Assembly (NCBI GenBank): GCA_002937655.1
Contig: PTKH01000004.1
Span: forward strand, 25,093-89,092
Reading direction: 5' to 3'
DNA from: Alphaproteobacteria bacterium MarineAlpha9_Bin3
GTDB lineage: Bacteria; Pseudomonadota; Alphaproteobacteria; TMED109
Length of the DNA stretch: 64,000 bases
In this document: positions 22,444-33,136 of the stretch, one piece after another
Numbering within the stretch: position 1 is the stretch's first letter
Layout of the letters: each line of letters begins with the position of its first letter
The notes under the pieces: generated by a model
The model's input: only the letters and a program-made list of their open reading frames with translations
Databases searched by the model: none
Told to the model about the DNA's origin: nothing
Made by a program: the position numbers and the translations under genes

Positions 22444-22842
22444 CTATTTTTGAATTAGCTCAATACTATAATTATCAGGATCTTTAATAAAAGCTATAAC
22501 TGTAGTTCCATGTTTCATAGGTCCTGGTTGTCTAATTATATCTACTCCATTCGACTCAAGAGATGCGCACAAATTATAAATATCTTTTACACCAATAGCT
22601 ATATGGCCCCATGCATCCCCTTTATTATAATCATTTTTTTGATCCCAATTATGAGTTAACTCTAAAACTGTATTACTATCTTCAGGTCCATAGCCCAAAA
22701 AAGCTAAAGTGAATTTTCCACCAGGGTAATCTCTCTTTCTTATTAAAGTCATCTTAAAAAATTTTGTATAAAAATTTATAGACTTTTGTAAGTCCATTAC
22801 TCGCATCATGGTATGAAGAAATTTAAAATCCGATGAAGACAT
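22444..22842 (-). CDS. gloA: Lactoylglutathione lyase (glyoxalase I)
   Basis: HTMMRVMDLQKSINFYT; ELTHNWD; GHIAIGVKDI; DPDNYSIELIQ. Confidence 0.95.
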   Translation of the reverse strand: MSSSDFKFLHTMMRVMDLQKSINFYTKFFKMTLIRKRDYPGGKFTLAFLGYGPEDSNTVLELTHNWDQKNDYNKGDAWGHIAIGVKDIYNLCASLESNGVDIIRQPGPMKHGTTVIAFIKDPDNYSIELIQK

Positions 22843-22860
22843 AATACTTCCTTAATAAAT

Positions 22861-24042
22861 TTATAATAATTTTAAAATTTCCTTAGCAACTATATTACTA
22901 GGATCGCCATGTAAACTTTTTAACTTACTTATTCCTTTACTTAACTTTTTTATTTGGCTTTGCCTTATATAGTTATCATCAATGTAGCTTTTTGTAATCA
23001 TAAAAATGTTTTCCTTATTTACTTCGTCTTGAAATAATTCTGGAATAAAGTTCTCTTTTAGTAAAATATTTAATATTGTCGCAGTTTTAACTTTTGCTAA
23101 ATTTTTAACAATATACCAAGTAATATAATTTAACTTATATAAAACTAACATAGGCGTACCTGCCTTTGCTAACTCAATAGTTACCGTGCCAGAGGCGCAT
23201 AAAGCAAAATCAAAACTACTGAATAAATTGAATTTTTCACTTTGATTATCCGTAATATAATATTCTAAATCTGTATCAGCGAATAAATTAATTATTTTGG
23301 TTTTAAAGCCCTTAGCAGCTAAAATATAAAATTTAACTTCATCATAATTATTTTTTATTAAAATGGCCGACTTTATAAAAATAGGTAAAAGTTTCTTTAT
23401 TTCATTTAGCCTACTTCCCGGTAATATTCCTATTTTTAATATAGATTTATTTTTTAGAGAAGGCTCTATATAATAATTATTATGATCATATCTTTTATCA
23501 AAAGCTATTGGATGGCCTGTAAAGGTTGTATTTAAACCATGTACAGTAAAATATTTTTTTTCAAATGGATATAAAACGAACAAATGATCAAGAAATTTAG
23601 ATATTTTTTTTGCTCTGTATCTTTTCCAAGCCCACACTGATGGTGCAACATAATGTACTCTTTTTAAATTTAATTCTTTTATACTTTTTTGTAATCTAAA
23701 ATTAAAACCGGGTGCATCAATTGTAATAACAAGATCTGGATTTATTTCTATAATTTTTCTTTTTGTAAATGCAAGTAATTTCAATATTTTAGGAATTTTA
23801 GTTATAACTTCAAATATACCCATTATAGATAAATTTTTTATATCAAAAATTGGTTTTAGACCTTGAAAAATCATTTTTTCACCTCCTACACCATATATTT
23901 CAATGTTATTATTGGTTATACTTTTTAAATGTTTTAAAAGACCTTCTCCTAAATTATCTCCCGACAATTCTCCCGCAACAATAAAAATTATTAATTTATT
24001 ATTTTTATATTCCCTCAATAAACAAACCTTTTTTATTTGCAT
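22861..24042 (-). CDS. lpxB: Lipid-A-disaccharide synthase; exact start uncertain
   Basis: IIFIVAGELSGDNLGEGLLKHL; YYVAPSVWAWKR-like HYVAPSVWAWKRYRAKKI; ASGTVTIELAKAGTPMLVLYK. Confidence 0.95.
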   Translation of the reverse strand: MQIKKVCLLREYKNNKLIIFIVAGELSGDNLGEGLLKHLKSITNNNIEIYGVGGEKMIFQGLKPIFDIKNLSIMGIFEVITKIPKILKLLAFTKRKIIEINPDLVITIDAPGFNFRLQKSIKELNLKRVHYVAPSVWAWKRYRAKKISKFLDHLFVLYPFEKKYFTVHGLNTTFTGHPIAFDKRYDHNNYYIEPSLKNKSILKIGILPGSRLNEIKKLLPIFIKSAILIKNNYDEVKFYILAAKGFKTKIINLFADTDLEYYITDNQSEKFNLFSSFDFALCASGTVTIELAKAGTPMLVLYKLNYITWYIVKNLAKVKTATILNILLKENFIPELFQDEVNKENIFMITKSYIDDNYIRQSQIKKLSKGISKLKSLHGDPSNIVAKEILKLL

Positions 24043-24823
24043 ACTTTATAACTTCATTTACATTAAGAATTAAAATTTCATTTTTTTCAATGGCTAAACC
24101 ATCTAGACCTGCCTCCCATATTGCTTTAAGTGTATTAATACCTATTACAGGTCTGTCTATTCTTTTATCTTGCTGAGGTTTAATAATTTTTATTAATACT
24201 CCTCCCTTTTCTTCTTTTTTTAAGTATTTAGATCGCTTAATCATATTATCAGTTCCTTCGGCAGCCTCCACAGCTAGTACAAGACCATTTTCCATTACTA
24301 TTGACTGACCTATATCATTTGATCCAATTATTTTGGCTATCTTACTACCACTTATTATATCATTCCTATTTATGTTATTTGGTTTGTACTTTCCTAAAGT
24401 TCCTGAAGGGCATAGTAAACTTGGAATGATATCTTCTGGAGCAATTATATTAAACCCTTCATTTTCTAAAGCTTTAGTGAGACGTGATAAAATGCTATCA
24501 TCTCCTCCAATATTTGCACTAATGCTAGCTAAAAATTTTGCTGTCCATAAATCAGGTATTAGATTTGTTAAAGAAGGTCTTTTTATACTTCCTACCATAA
24601 CTATATCTTTAATTTTCAATGATTTAACAAAATTTATAGCTTTACCCATTTTTGATAAGGACACTATAAAATCAGGATTATATTTTTCTGCTAATTCTTT
24701 AGCATGGCCATCAATTATTATAAGATAATACTCAAGGCCTTGATTGATACACTCCTCAACTAAATAAAAAGGTATACTGCCATTTCCTGCTATAATAGCT
24801 AATTTAGGTATTTTTATTTCCAT
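24005..24823 (-). CDS. lpxI: UDP-2,3-diacylglucosamine pyrophosphatase, LpxI family
   Basis: MEIKIPKLAIIAGNGSIPFYLVEE; VEAAEGTDNMIKRSKYLKK; located between lpxA and lpxB. Start at MEIKIPK (24823) favoured. Confidence 0.93.
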   Translation of the reverse strand: MEIKIPKLAIIAGNGSIPFYLVEECINQGLEYYLIIIDGHAKELAEKYNPDFIVSLSKMGKAINFVKSLKIKDIVMVGSIKRPSLTNLIPDLWTAKFLASISANIGGDDSILSRLTKALENEGFNIIAPEDIIPSLLCPSGTLGKYKPNNINRNDIISGSKIAKIIGSNDIGQSIVMENGLVLAVEAAEGTDNMIKRSKYLKKEEKGGVLIKIIKPQQDKRIDRPVIGINTLKAIWEAGLDGLAIEKNEILILNVNEVIKYANKKGLFIEGI

Positions 24824-25610
24824 TTTTTGGCTGGCAAATAGCGCGACTTGCACTTCCTTCTATAAATTTTACTATATCCATAACTGGCTCATTTTTATGA
24901 AACTCATCAGATACATCTTTTATTCTCTCTTGAATTGTACCTTCTGGGGCAAAAAGTAATCTATAGGCTTTTCTTAAATCATGAATTACTTCTCTAGAGA
25001 AACCTCTTCTTTTAAGCCCTATTATATTTAAGCCTGACAAATATGCTCGATTACCTATAACTGAACCATATGGAATAACATCACTTTCTAAAGCAGACAA
25101 ACCACCAACCATAGCATGAGAGCCAATTCTTACGAATTGATGAACTCCACTTAAGCCACCTAATATTGCAAAATTATCAACTTGAACATGTCCAGCAAGA
25201 GATGCATTATTTGCTAAAATTATATTGTCTCCTAAAATACAATCATGCGCAACATGTGCTCCAACCATAATTAGACAGTTATTTCCAACTTTAGTAATAA
25301 GCCCTCCCCCATCAGTTCCAGGATTCATGGTTGTATGTTCTCTAATAACATTATTGTTACCAATAACTAATTTCGATTTCTCTCCCTTAAATTTTAAATC
25401 TTGTGGAGGATTACCCAATACAGAAAAAGGATATATTATACAATTTTCACCAATTTCAGTATAACCTTCAATTATAACATTTGATTTAAGAATAGTATTT
25501 TTTTTTATTTTAACATTAGGTCCAATAATACTATAAGGACCAATTATAACAGATTCGTCAATATACGCTTTTTTATCTACTATTGCTGTATTGTGGATAT
25601 TCTTGCCCAT
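24804..25610 (-). CDS. lpxA: UDP-N-acetylglucosamine acyltransferase
   Basis: Left-handed beta-helix hexapeptide repeats; HDCILGDNIILANNASLAGHVQV; GLSGVHQFVRIGSHAMVGG. Confidence 0.97.
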   Translation of the reverse strand: MGKNIHNTAIVDKKAYIDESVIIGPYSIIGPNVKIKKNTILKSNVIIEGYTEIGENCIIYPFSVLGNPPQDLKFKGEKSKLVIGNNNVIREHTTMNPGTDGGGLITKVGNNCLIMVGAHVAHDCILGDNIILANNASLAGHVQVDNFAILGGLSGVHQFVRIGSHAMVGGLSALESDVIPYGSVIGNRAYLSGLNIIGLKRRGFSREVIHDLRKAYRLLFAPEGTIQERIKDVSDEFHKNEPVMDIVKFIEGSASRAICQPKNGNKNT

Positions 25611-25611
25611 T

Positions 25612-26082
25612 TTATTCAGCCATAATCATAGCAGATATTACTGCTTCAGAAACAATTTCGTTTTCTACATAGCCTTTACACTGAAACTTCCATACTTTAC
25701 CTCTATTTTTAATTTTCTTTACAATGAATTTTAATTGATCTCCAGGTATAACTGGCTTTCTAAATTTAGCACCATCTACAGACATAAAATAAACCAAACT
25801 TCCTTCAGCAGTTTTACCAATAGTTTCTATAACTAATACAGCACAAGTTTGCGCCATACTCTCTATCATGAGTACGCCAGGCATAACCATTTTTGAAGGA
25901 AAGTGACCTGTAAAAAAATTTTCATTAGCTGTTACATTCTTTATTCCAACTGCAGATTCTCCTAATATTAAATCTTCTACCTTATCAATTAATAACATTG
26001 GATATCTATGAGGTATCATATTTACTATTTTTTCAATATTTACCAATTTTACAGTTTTTAAAGAACCATCATCTTTACTCAT
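25612..26082 (-). CDS. fabZ: 3-hydroxyacyl-ACP dehydratase
   Basis: MIPHRYPMLLIDKV; NENFFTGHFPSKMVMPGVLMIESMAQ. Confidence 0.97.
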   Translation of the reverse strand: MSKDDGSLKTVKLVNIEKIVNMIPHRYPMLLIDKVEDLILGESAVGIKNVTANENFFTGHFPSKMVMPGVLMIESMAQTCAVLVIETIGKTAEGSLVYFMSVDGAKFRKPVIPGDQLKFIVKKIKNRGKVWKFQCKGYVENEIVSEAVISAMIMAE

Positions 26083-26085
26083 AAT

Positions 26086-27123
26086 TTACTTACCTTTAGC
26101 TCTGATTAATTGTTGTAGCTTTAATGCTTGCCTATGATACTGACTTAGGGGTATTGCTGGAGTACCACTTACTTTTGAACCGGCTAATATACTTCTCGTA
26201 ATTCCTGATTGACCACCTGCCTGACTGCCCCTGCCAATAGTAATATGACCCCCAATACCTACCTGACCTCCAAACATACAATAATCTTCTATTACAGCAC
26301 TTCCTGCAATTCCTACTTGGCCAGCAATAGCACAATGTTTACCAATCGAAACATTATGTGCTATATGTACTAAATTATCAATAAATGTACCATCTCCTAT
26401 TGATGTAGGTCCATGACTACCCCTATCTATACATGTATTCGAACCAATTTCAACATTATCACCAATTTTAACAATACCAACTTGTGGAATTTTTATATGT
26501 CCATTTTGACTAGGAGCAAAACCAAAACCACTCTGCCCTATTTTAACACCAGAATAAATTAGTACATTTTTACCAATTTCAGCACATTCTATAGATACAT
26601 TTGACGAAATCCTTGTATTTTCACCAATTCTTACACCTTTACCAATAAAACTATTAGATCCAATCCAAACATTTTTTTCTATGATAGCTCCTTCCTCTAT
26701 ATGAACAAAAGGATCAACTCTTATAGGGAATGAGTTCATATATTTCTTTGGAATATTCGAATAATTACTAACTTTAGTTTCAAATTTTGCTTGTGGATAA
26801 AATTTTTGTGCTATAATTGCAAATGACACATGGGCATTATCTACTTCTAGACAAACCATTTCTTTAGGGATATTTATTTTATCATATTTATTTACAATAC
26901 AAGCTGATGCAGAAGAGTTCTTTAACTTTTTCATTGTACTATTAATATTTATAAATGTAATTTCACCTTTAACAGCATTATCTACATCAGCAGCACCATA
27001 TATAGATAACTTTTTGTCTTTTAAGTTATACACTTTAGCATTTATAAAATTAGCTATTTCAATAATAGTGAATGGGCCCGATACGTTATGAAAAATTTCA
27101 TTTAGCATTATAATACTATTCAA
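26086..27123 (-). CDS. lpxD: UDP-3-O-(3-hydroxyacyl)glucosamine N-acyltransferase
   Basis: Hexapeptide repeats with IDRGSHGPTSIGDGTFIDNLVHIAHNVSIGKHCAIAGQVGIAGS. Confidence 0.97.
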   Translation of the reverse strand: MNSIIMLNEIFHNVSGPFTIIEIANFINAKVYNLKDKKLSIYGAADVDNAVKGEITFININSTMKKLKNSSASACIVNKYDKINIPKEMVCLEVDNAHVSFAIIAQKFYPQAKFETKVSNYSNIPKKYMNSFPIRVDPFVHIEEGAIIEKNVWIGSNSFIGKGVRIGENTRISSNVSIECAEIGKNVLIYSGVKIGQSGFGFAPSQNGHIKIPQVGIVKIGDNVEIGSNTCIDRGSHGPTSIGDGTFIDNLVHIAHNVSIGKHCAIAGQVGIAGSAVIEDYCMFGGQVGIGGHITIGRGSQAGGQSGITRSILAGSKVSGTPAIPLSQYHRQALKLQQLIRAKGK

Positions 27124-27137
27124 TAATAATTAATTTT

Positions 27138-27758
27138 TTATTCTCTATTTAATATAGCATCCATATCCACTTCAGGTAAATTAATATTCAATAACTCAAT
27201 AACTGAACTTGAGATATTAATAGAATTTGCTGCAATAACTACAGAAGAAGTGTCTAAAGTGAGTGCTAATCCTTTTTCCTTACCAATTTCAGTGATAATT
27301 TTTATAGCCTCCAATTGAATGACTTGAACACTTTTAGAAAGTATTTCTTCTAGCAACTGATTTCTCTCTGCTACCATTTGTTGTAAAGCCTCTACTCTTT
27401 TTCTAAAATTGCTTTCTAAAACTGCAAATTCGTCAGGAGGCATAATTGACCTTTGATTTGCAAGATCATCTTGTAATTTTTTTAACGCATCTTCTTCATT
27501 TTTAAGTTCAGTACTAAATTCTACTTTTTTATTTTCAATAAACTCTCTAACCTGAACAGCTGCTTTAGATTGCCCAACTATTTTTTGCATATCAACTACA
27601 GCTATAGGAAATGTTTCATTATTAATAGGGGTTTTACTTTCAATATCAGAATTTTCTTCCTGTGAAAAAGAAATATTACTCATAAAAGTAAAAACTAATA
27701 TAATATTTAATATTTTGAAATATTCACATAAATTTTTATAAATCATTTTATTTTCCAA
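27138..27758 (-). CDS. OmpH/Skp family periplasmic chaperone
   Basis: Signal peptide, VVDMQKIVGQSKAAVQVREFIENKK, coiled coil; adjacent to bamA. Confidence 0.88.
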   Translation of the reverse strand: MENKMIYKNLCEYFKILNIILVFTFMSNISFSQEENSDIESKTPINNETFPIAVVDMQKIVGQSKAAVQVREFIENKKVEFSTELKNEEDALKKLQDDLANQRSIMPPDEFAVLESNFRKRVEALQQMVAERNQLLEEILSKSVQVIQLEAIKIITEIGKEKGLALTLDTSSVVIAANSINISSSVIELLNINLPEVDMDAILNRE

Positions 27759-27771
27759 TTCTATTTATTAA

Positions 27772-30045
27772 TTAAAATTTTGTTCCAATACCAAAAGATA
27801 TAGCTTCCGTCCTATCATAATCTTCTTTGATTAATGCTTGAGAAAAGATAATACTAATAGGACCAAAAGGAGAATTCCAAGAAATACCGACTCCTGAAGA
27901 CATTCGTATAGATGAGTCATCATGAAAAGTTACAGTGCTTTTATCTACTCCAGTCAAACTTCCAACAGTTGTAAACCAATTTGCTCTAATACCTAACTCA
28001 GGTGGTAATCCAACACCAAAGCTAGTTTTTATAGAGCTAGTATAAAAAAGATTACCTCCTAAAGAGTCTGAATTATTTTTATCTCTTGGGCCTACTCCAG
28101 ACTGATCGAATCCCCTAAAACTATTTCCACCTAGAAAATACCTATCCGAGATTAATATATCTTGTCCTAAACCCATTATTAAGCCTGCATTATACTCTAC
28201 ATTCACAATTATAGCCTCTTCATTAAAAGACTTATAATAGTTTCCATTATTATTAATTCTTAAAAATTCTTTATCTCCTCCTAAACCTGCAAAGGCAGAA
28301 GCAATAGAAAAAGTATATCCCTCTGTAGGAAGCCTTTGATTGTCTGTTGTATCAATATTAAGAGATGAACTAATTTCTGATAATACTGTTTCACCTTTTT
28401 CAGAAACTATTGATGCCGAGGCACCTGTCCTTGGTGTTAATTTTCTACTTTCTAAGCTATATCTTATACTCTGTCTAATATACTCACTTAAAGAGAAATT
28501 ACCGGATACATTAAAACCTTGCCTTTCTAGTTCATAACTACTTTCTTTATAATCAATTCGATTATTATATAAATTTGTTGATGAATATAAATCTCTATTT
28601 AAAAAATATGGCTCGGAAAAACTAGCAGTATAGTCTGCTTCTCTTTCAGAGAATTTGGCTTGTAAAGAAACTCTCTGTCCTTTACCTAGAAAATTTTTCT
28701 CTGAAATACCTAAATTTAATAAACCTCCAACTTGACTAGAAAAACCACCTCCAAAACTAAGTTCACCAGTTGATGTTTCTTGAACATCTACTAAAATATC
28801 AGTATTACCTTCTTTATTAGTAGATGATTCAGTTAAATCTACTCTAGAAAAGAAACCTAAATTTGAAATTAAAGTCTTAGAACGAGCCAGTAAACTAGGA
28901 ACATAAGCATCTCCTTCGGCTAGTCTTATATTCCTTCTAATTACTTTATCTAACGTTCTTTCATTTCCTCTAATTATTATTCTATTAACATATTTTTTTT
29001 CAGCATCATTAATCCTAAAAATTACAGATAATTCATTTTTATTTTCTATTCTATCTACTTCTGGAATGATTTCAGTAAAAGGAAAACCTTGCTCATTAAC
29101 AAATTTTGTAATTACATTTACAGATTTTTCTATTTTGCCTGCACTATAAATATCACCTACTTCCATATTTAATTGGGTGATTATAGATTTTGTATCAATT
29201 TCTACTATATTACTAATAATTTTAATTTCACCATATTTATATTCATTTCCTTCATCAATGGTAAATATAATATTGAAACCATCTTTTTCTCGATCCAATT
29301 GTGCTACTGCTGATTTAATATCAACATCAGCAAAACCATTATCTTTATAGAATTTTCTCAATAAATTTTCATCTACTTGAAGCTGTTGAGGATCATATTT
29401 ATCACTAGCACTAAGTATTGAATACCACCTAGTTTGTCTAGTGATAATAACATCTCTTAACCTTCTATCTGAAAACTCTTTATTACCATTGAAAGTAATA
29501 GAATTAATTATGGTATTTTCACCCTCATTAATCTCAAATACTACATCTACTCTATTTTGATCTAAACTAATAATATTTGGCTTCACAGTAGAAGATAAAC
29601 TTCCTTCATTTCTATATAAAGTTAAAATTCTCTGAACGTCTTCTTGTATTTTAGACCTTGTAAATAGATTTCTCGATTTAACCGATACTTCAGCTTCTAA
29701 GATTTCATCTTCTATTTCCTTATTACCCTCAAATACAACTCTATTAATTATTGGGTTTTCTATTACTTGCACTAATATTACAGAGCCATTTCTTACAATA
29801 TTTACATCAGAAAAAAAGCCTGTTGAATACAAATTCTTTAGAGAATTATTTAATTTATCGATATCAAAAACATCTCCACTAGATATATTTAAATATGAAG
29901 AAATAGTATCCAATTCCACTCTTTGGTTGCCTTCAATTTTTATATTTGAAATTATATCATCGGATGTTTGCGCATGAGTGTAATAGATAGGACAAATATA
30001 AATAATCGTAAATAGAATAATTTTTAATCTTAAAGATAAATACAT
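27772..30045 (-). CDS. bamA: Outer membrane protein assembly factor BamA
   Basis: POTRA repeats (IEGNQRVELDTI, FEGNKEIEDEIL, IRGNERTLDKVIRR) and C-terminal barrel FLGGNSFRGF, SFGIGTKF. Confidence 0.97.
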   Translation of the reverse strand: MYLSLRLKIILFTIIYICPIYYTHAQTSDDIISNIKIEGNQRVELDTISSYLNISSGDVFDIDKLNNSLKNLYSTGFFSDVNIVRNGSVILVQVIENPIINRVVFEGNKEIEDEILEAEVSVKSRNLFTRSKIQEDVQRILTLYRNEGSLSSTVKPNIISLDQNRVDVVFEINEGENTIINSITFNGNKEFSDRRLRDVIITRQTRWYSILSASDKYDPQQLQVDENLLRKFYKDNGFADVDIKSAVAQLDREKDGFNIIFTIDEGNEYKYGEIKIISNIVEIDTKSIITQLNMEVGDIYSAGKIEKSVNVITKFVNEQGFPFTEIIPEVDRIENKNELSVIFRINDAEKKYVNRIIIRGNERTLDKVIRRNIRLAEGDAYVPSLLARSKTLISNLGFFSRVDLTESSTNKEGNTDILVDVQETSTGELSFGGGFSSQVGGLLNLGISEKNFLGKGQRVSLQAKFSEREADYTASFSEPYFLNRDLYSSTNLYNNRIDYKESSYELERQGFNVSGNFSLSEYIRQSIRYSLESRKLTPRTGASASIVSEKGETVLSEISSSLNIDTTDNQRLPTEGYTFSIASAFAGLGGDKEFLRINNNGNYYKSFNEEAIIVNVEYNAGLIMGLGQDILISDRYFLGGNSFRGFDQSGVGPRDKNNSDSLGGNLFYTSSIKTSFGVGLPPELGIRANWFTTVGSLTGVDKSTVTFHDDSSIRMSSGVGISWNSPFGPISIIFSQALIKEDYDRTEAISFGIGTKF

Positions 30046-30082
30046 AAAACTGCTTTCAAGTAATATTAATTTTTATTATACA

Positions 30083-31180
30083 CTAATTTATTTGTTTTAT
30101 TAAATCATTATAATTAACTAAAATCATTAGTGCAAAAATTATAAACATGCCAATTCCATAATAATATTTTAAAAATACTTCATTTATTATTTTTTTAGAA
30201 ATACTTTGTATTCCGTAGAGTAATAGATGACCACCATCTAACAAAGGAATAGGAAAAAGATTTATCAAACCTAAATTAATTGAAATTATTGCCATTATAA
30301 ATAAATAAGAATCTAATCCACTAGTTGCTGCCTTTGAAGCAACAGAAGCTATCATTATAGGGCCTCCTAATTCAGATGCACTTCTTTTTCCTATAATAAT
30401 ATCTGTTATACCCTCAAAAGTTTTTACAGTATATGTATATGTATCAATTGTTGCCTTTAAAAAGGCATCTTTAAAATCAATTTTATCATATATTGTTTCG
30501 TATTTAGCAGAAAATCCCATTCTACCATTGATAGATTTAGCTCCATTTTTATCTACTACTTCTATTGCATCTGGCTTAGCGACAATATTTAAAATGTTTC
30601 CATTTCTATTTATTTTAAAATAAATATCTTTGGATGGATTAGATACAATAAAATCTCTAACCTCCAGAAAGCTTTCTATTTTATAATCATTCACTGAAAT
30701 TATTTCATCATTATCCATAAAACCAGCATTATAGGCTGCAGAATCATCCAAAATATTATTTATTATTGGATAATATTTAATATCTGATGGAGTACCCTTA
30801 ATTATTAAAACTAAAAATAAAATAATAAAAGCAAAAATAAAATTTGCCAAAGGACCAGCAAATACTATAGCTGACTTTTGTCTTAATGATTTTATGTGAA
30901 AAGTTTGATTTAATTCTGTATCTGATAAATTTTTAATTTGCTCTTCTGGAAGATTACTAGTTAGATTTGCATCACCAAAGAATTTTACATAGCCTCCAAG
31001 AGGAATTACAGAAAATTTCCACCTAGTGCCCTTACTATCATTAAAACCAATTAATTCTCTTCCAAATCCTACAGAAAAAACTTCCACTCTAACCCCATTT
31101 AGCCTTGCAATAAAATAATGTCCTAATTCATGTACAAAAACTATTACTGTAAGAAGTATTAAAAACCAAATTATTATCAT
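30083..31180 (-). CDS. rseP: Site-2 protease, RseP/MmpA
   Basis: VHELGHYFIARLNGVRVEVFSVGFG; PDZ; NLFPIPLLDGGHLL. Confidence 0.96.
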   Translation of the reverse strand: MIIIWFLILLTVIVFVHELGHYFIARLNGVRVEVFSVGFGRELIGFNDSKGTRWKFSVIPLGGYVKFFGDANLTSNLPEEQIKNLSDTELNQTFHIKSLRQKSAIVFAGPLANFIFAFIILFLVLIIKGTPSDIKYYPIINNILDDSAAYNAGFMDNDEIISVNDYKIESFLEVRDFIVSNPSKDIYFKINRNGNILNIVAKPDAIEVVDKNGAKSINGRMGFSAKYETIYDKIDFKDAFLKATIDTYTYTVKTFEGITDIIIGKRSASELGGPIMIASVASKAATSGLDSYLFIMAIISINLGLINLFPIPLLDGGHLLLYGIQSISKKIINEVFLKYYYGIGMFIIFALMILVNYNDLIKQIN

Positions 31181-32355
31181 TTATAATTGCCACTGTTAAT
31201 TATATGTTTACTAATATTTCTCGCCTCTTTATCAACCAATATTATATCCTCTAAACAATTTACCTTTTTATTATAATTTTTATTTAATGCTTCTTTCAAT
31301 ATATCCATTATTGAATTAAAATTTATTTTTTTTTTAATAAAAGAGTTAACGGCTACTTCATTTATAGCATTTAAACTTATTACTGAGGCATGACCTTCAT
31401 TAAGAGCTGATCTGCAAATCTCTATTGATTTAAAAACAGATGTATCTACTTCTTCAAAATTAAGGCTTTTAATTAAAGTTAAATCTAACTTTTTTATATC
31501 TGCATAAATTTTGTTAGGATAATTTAGAGCAAATGAAATCGGGCTTTTCATATCTGGCATACTTAAACCAGCATTCATTGACCCATCCTTATATTCTACA
31601 ATACCATGTATTATTGATTCAGGATGAATTATAATATCTATATTTTTTTGATTAATATTAAATAAATATGCAGCTTCGATTAATTCTAAACCTTTATTCA
31701 TTAAAGTAGCGGAATCAATACTTATTTTTTTTCCCATTTTCCAAATGGGATGATTGATTGCCTCCTCTAAAGATACTTTGTTTAAACTATTATAAGAAAA
31801 ACCTCTAAAAGGTCCTCCAGAGCCAGTAATAATAACTCTAGAAATATTTTCAATTTTAGTATTATCTAAAATTTGATATAAAGTATTATGCTCTGAATCA
31901 ATAGGTATAATTTTAGTTTCAGTATTTTGGATCTTGTTTAATAAAATAGGTCCTGCACATACAATTGACTCTTTATTTGCTAGAGCTATATATCTAGCAT
32001 TACCAATAGCATTAAAAGTAGAATTTAGCCCCGCAAAGCCAGATATAGCAGCAACTAAAATATCAACTTTTCTTTTAGAAGCTTCAATAATTGCTTTATT
32101 TCCTGAAGCTACCTCAATATCATACTTTTTTAGTGCATCTTTTAGCCCATTATATTTTTTATTATTATTTATAATTGCTAAATTTGGCTTAAAATATTTA
32201 GCAGCATTAATTAATCCTGCTAAATCTTCATTACAAACAATAGTATCTATTTTAAATTCATTTTTATTAATCTTTATGATTTCCTGAGTAGATAAGCCTA
32301 CTGAACCTGTAGCTCCAAAAATAGATATTAATTTTTTTTTATTTTTTTTAAGCAT
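31177..32355 (-). CDS. dxr: 1-deoxy-D-xylulose 5-phosphate reductoisomerase
   Basis: SIFGATGSVGLSTQEII; ALANKESIV; TGSGGPFR; PIWKMGKKISIDSATLMNKGLELIEA. Start likely internal to the ORF beginning at 32388. Confidence 0.96.
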   Translation of the reverse strand: MLKKNKKKLISIFGATGSVGLSTQEIIKINKNEFKIDTIVCNEDLAGLINAAKYFKPNLAIINNNKKYNGLKDALKKYDIEVASGNKAIIEASKRKVDILVAAISGFAGLNSTFNAIGNARYIALANKESIVCAGPILLNKIQNTETKIIPIDSEHNTLYQILDNTKIENISRVIITGSGGPFRGFSYNSLNKVSLEEAINHPIWKMGKKISIDSATLMNKGLELIEAAYLFNINQKNIDIIIHPESIIHGIVEYKDGSMNAGLSMPDMKSPISFALNYPNKIYADIKKLDLTLIKSLNFEEVDTSVFKSIEICRSALNEGHASVISLNAINEVAVNSFIKKKINFNSIMDILKEALNKNYNKKVNCLEDIILVDKEARNISKHIINSGNYK

Positions 32356-33136
32356 ATATACTACAACCAATATATAAAATGATACCACTAATCATTAAAC
32401 CATCTAATCTATCTAATAAGCCTCCATGTCCAGGAATCAATGTTCCGGAATCCTTAATCTGATGTTTTCTTTTAATCCAACTTTCAAATAAATCACCTAA
32501 TTGTGTTGCTAAAGATAAAACAAGACCAAAATACAAACCTTTTAAAATAGGATATTCCTTTATATAAAAACATATTAAACTAATTAAAACCCCAAAAAAT
32601 ATTCCTAATAAAAACCCTGACCAAGTTTTATTTGGCGATAATGATGGACATAATTTTATACCACCAAAATACCTACCACAAATGTAAGAGAATGTATCAG
32701 TAGACCACACTATTAGAAGAAACCATAATATAATATCAGTTCCATCATGTAAGTGTCTAATTTCATATAAATATATAAATGGCAAACATAAATAAATAGG
32801 TCCAAAGATAATAAAAGATTTATTTATTTTTGATGTATTCTTTGAAAATAAATTTAATATAAAAATAATCATATAAAATATTATACTAAACTTAATACTT
32901 AATATGCTAAGCATAAAAATGATAACATTAAATAAGGACTTAGTGCATTTTAAAGTAATATTATTAATATCTTCCGTAATATTTACCCATTCATATGTTA
33001 GCAGAAAAATAATCGCGCATATGGTAAATAATAAAAAATTATTATTTAAGAATACTCCAGATAATACAATTATTACTAATACAAGAGATGATAAAATTCT
33101 TAAATATGAATTATTATGAATAAATTTATAATTCAT
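32348..33136 (-). CDS. cdsA: Phosphatidate cytidylyltransferase
   Basis: Multi-TM; SPNKTWSGFLLG; GDLFESWIKRKHQIKDSGTLIPGHGGLLDRLDGLM. Confidence 0.96.
   Translation of the reverse strand: MNYKFIHNNSYLRILSSLVLVIIVLSGVFLNNNFLLFTICAIIFLLTYEWVNITEDINNITLKCTKSLFNVIIFMLSILSIKFSIIFYMIIFILNLFSKNTSKINKSFIIFGPIYLCLPFIYLYEIRHLHDGTDIILWFLLIVWSTDTFSYICGRYFGGIKLCPSLSPNKTWSGFLLGIFFGVLISLICFYIKEYPILKGLYFGLVLSLATQLGDLFESWIKRKHQIKDSGTLIPGHGGLLDRLDGLMISGIILYIGCSIYA

Noticed and set aside
26132-26335. 67-aa minus ORF in an alternative frame of lpxD
   Set aside because: Trp/Tyr/Arg/Ser-rich shifted-frame product of the hexapeptide-repeat coding region; no start signal.
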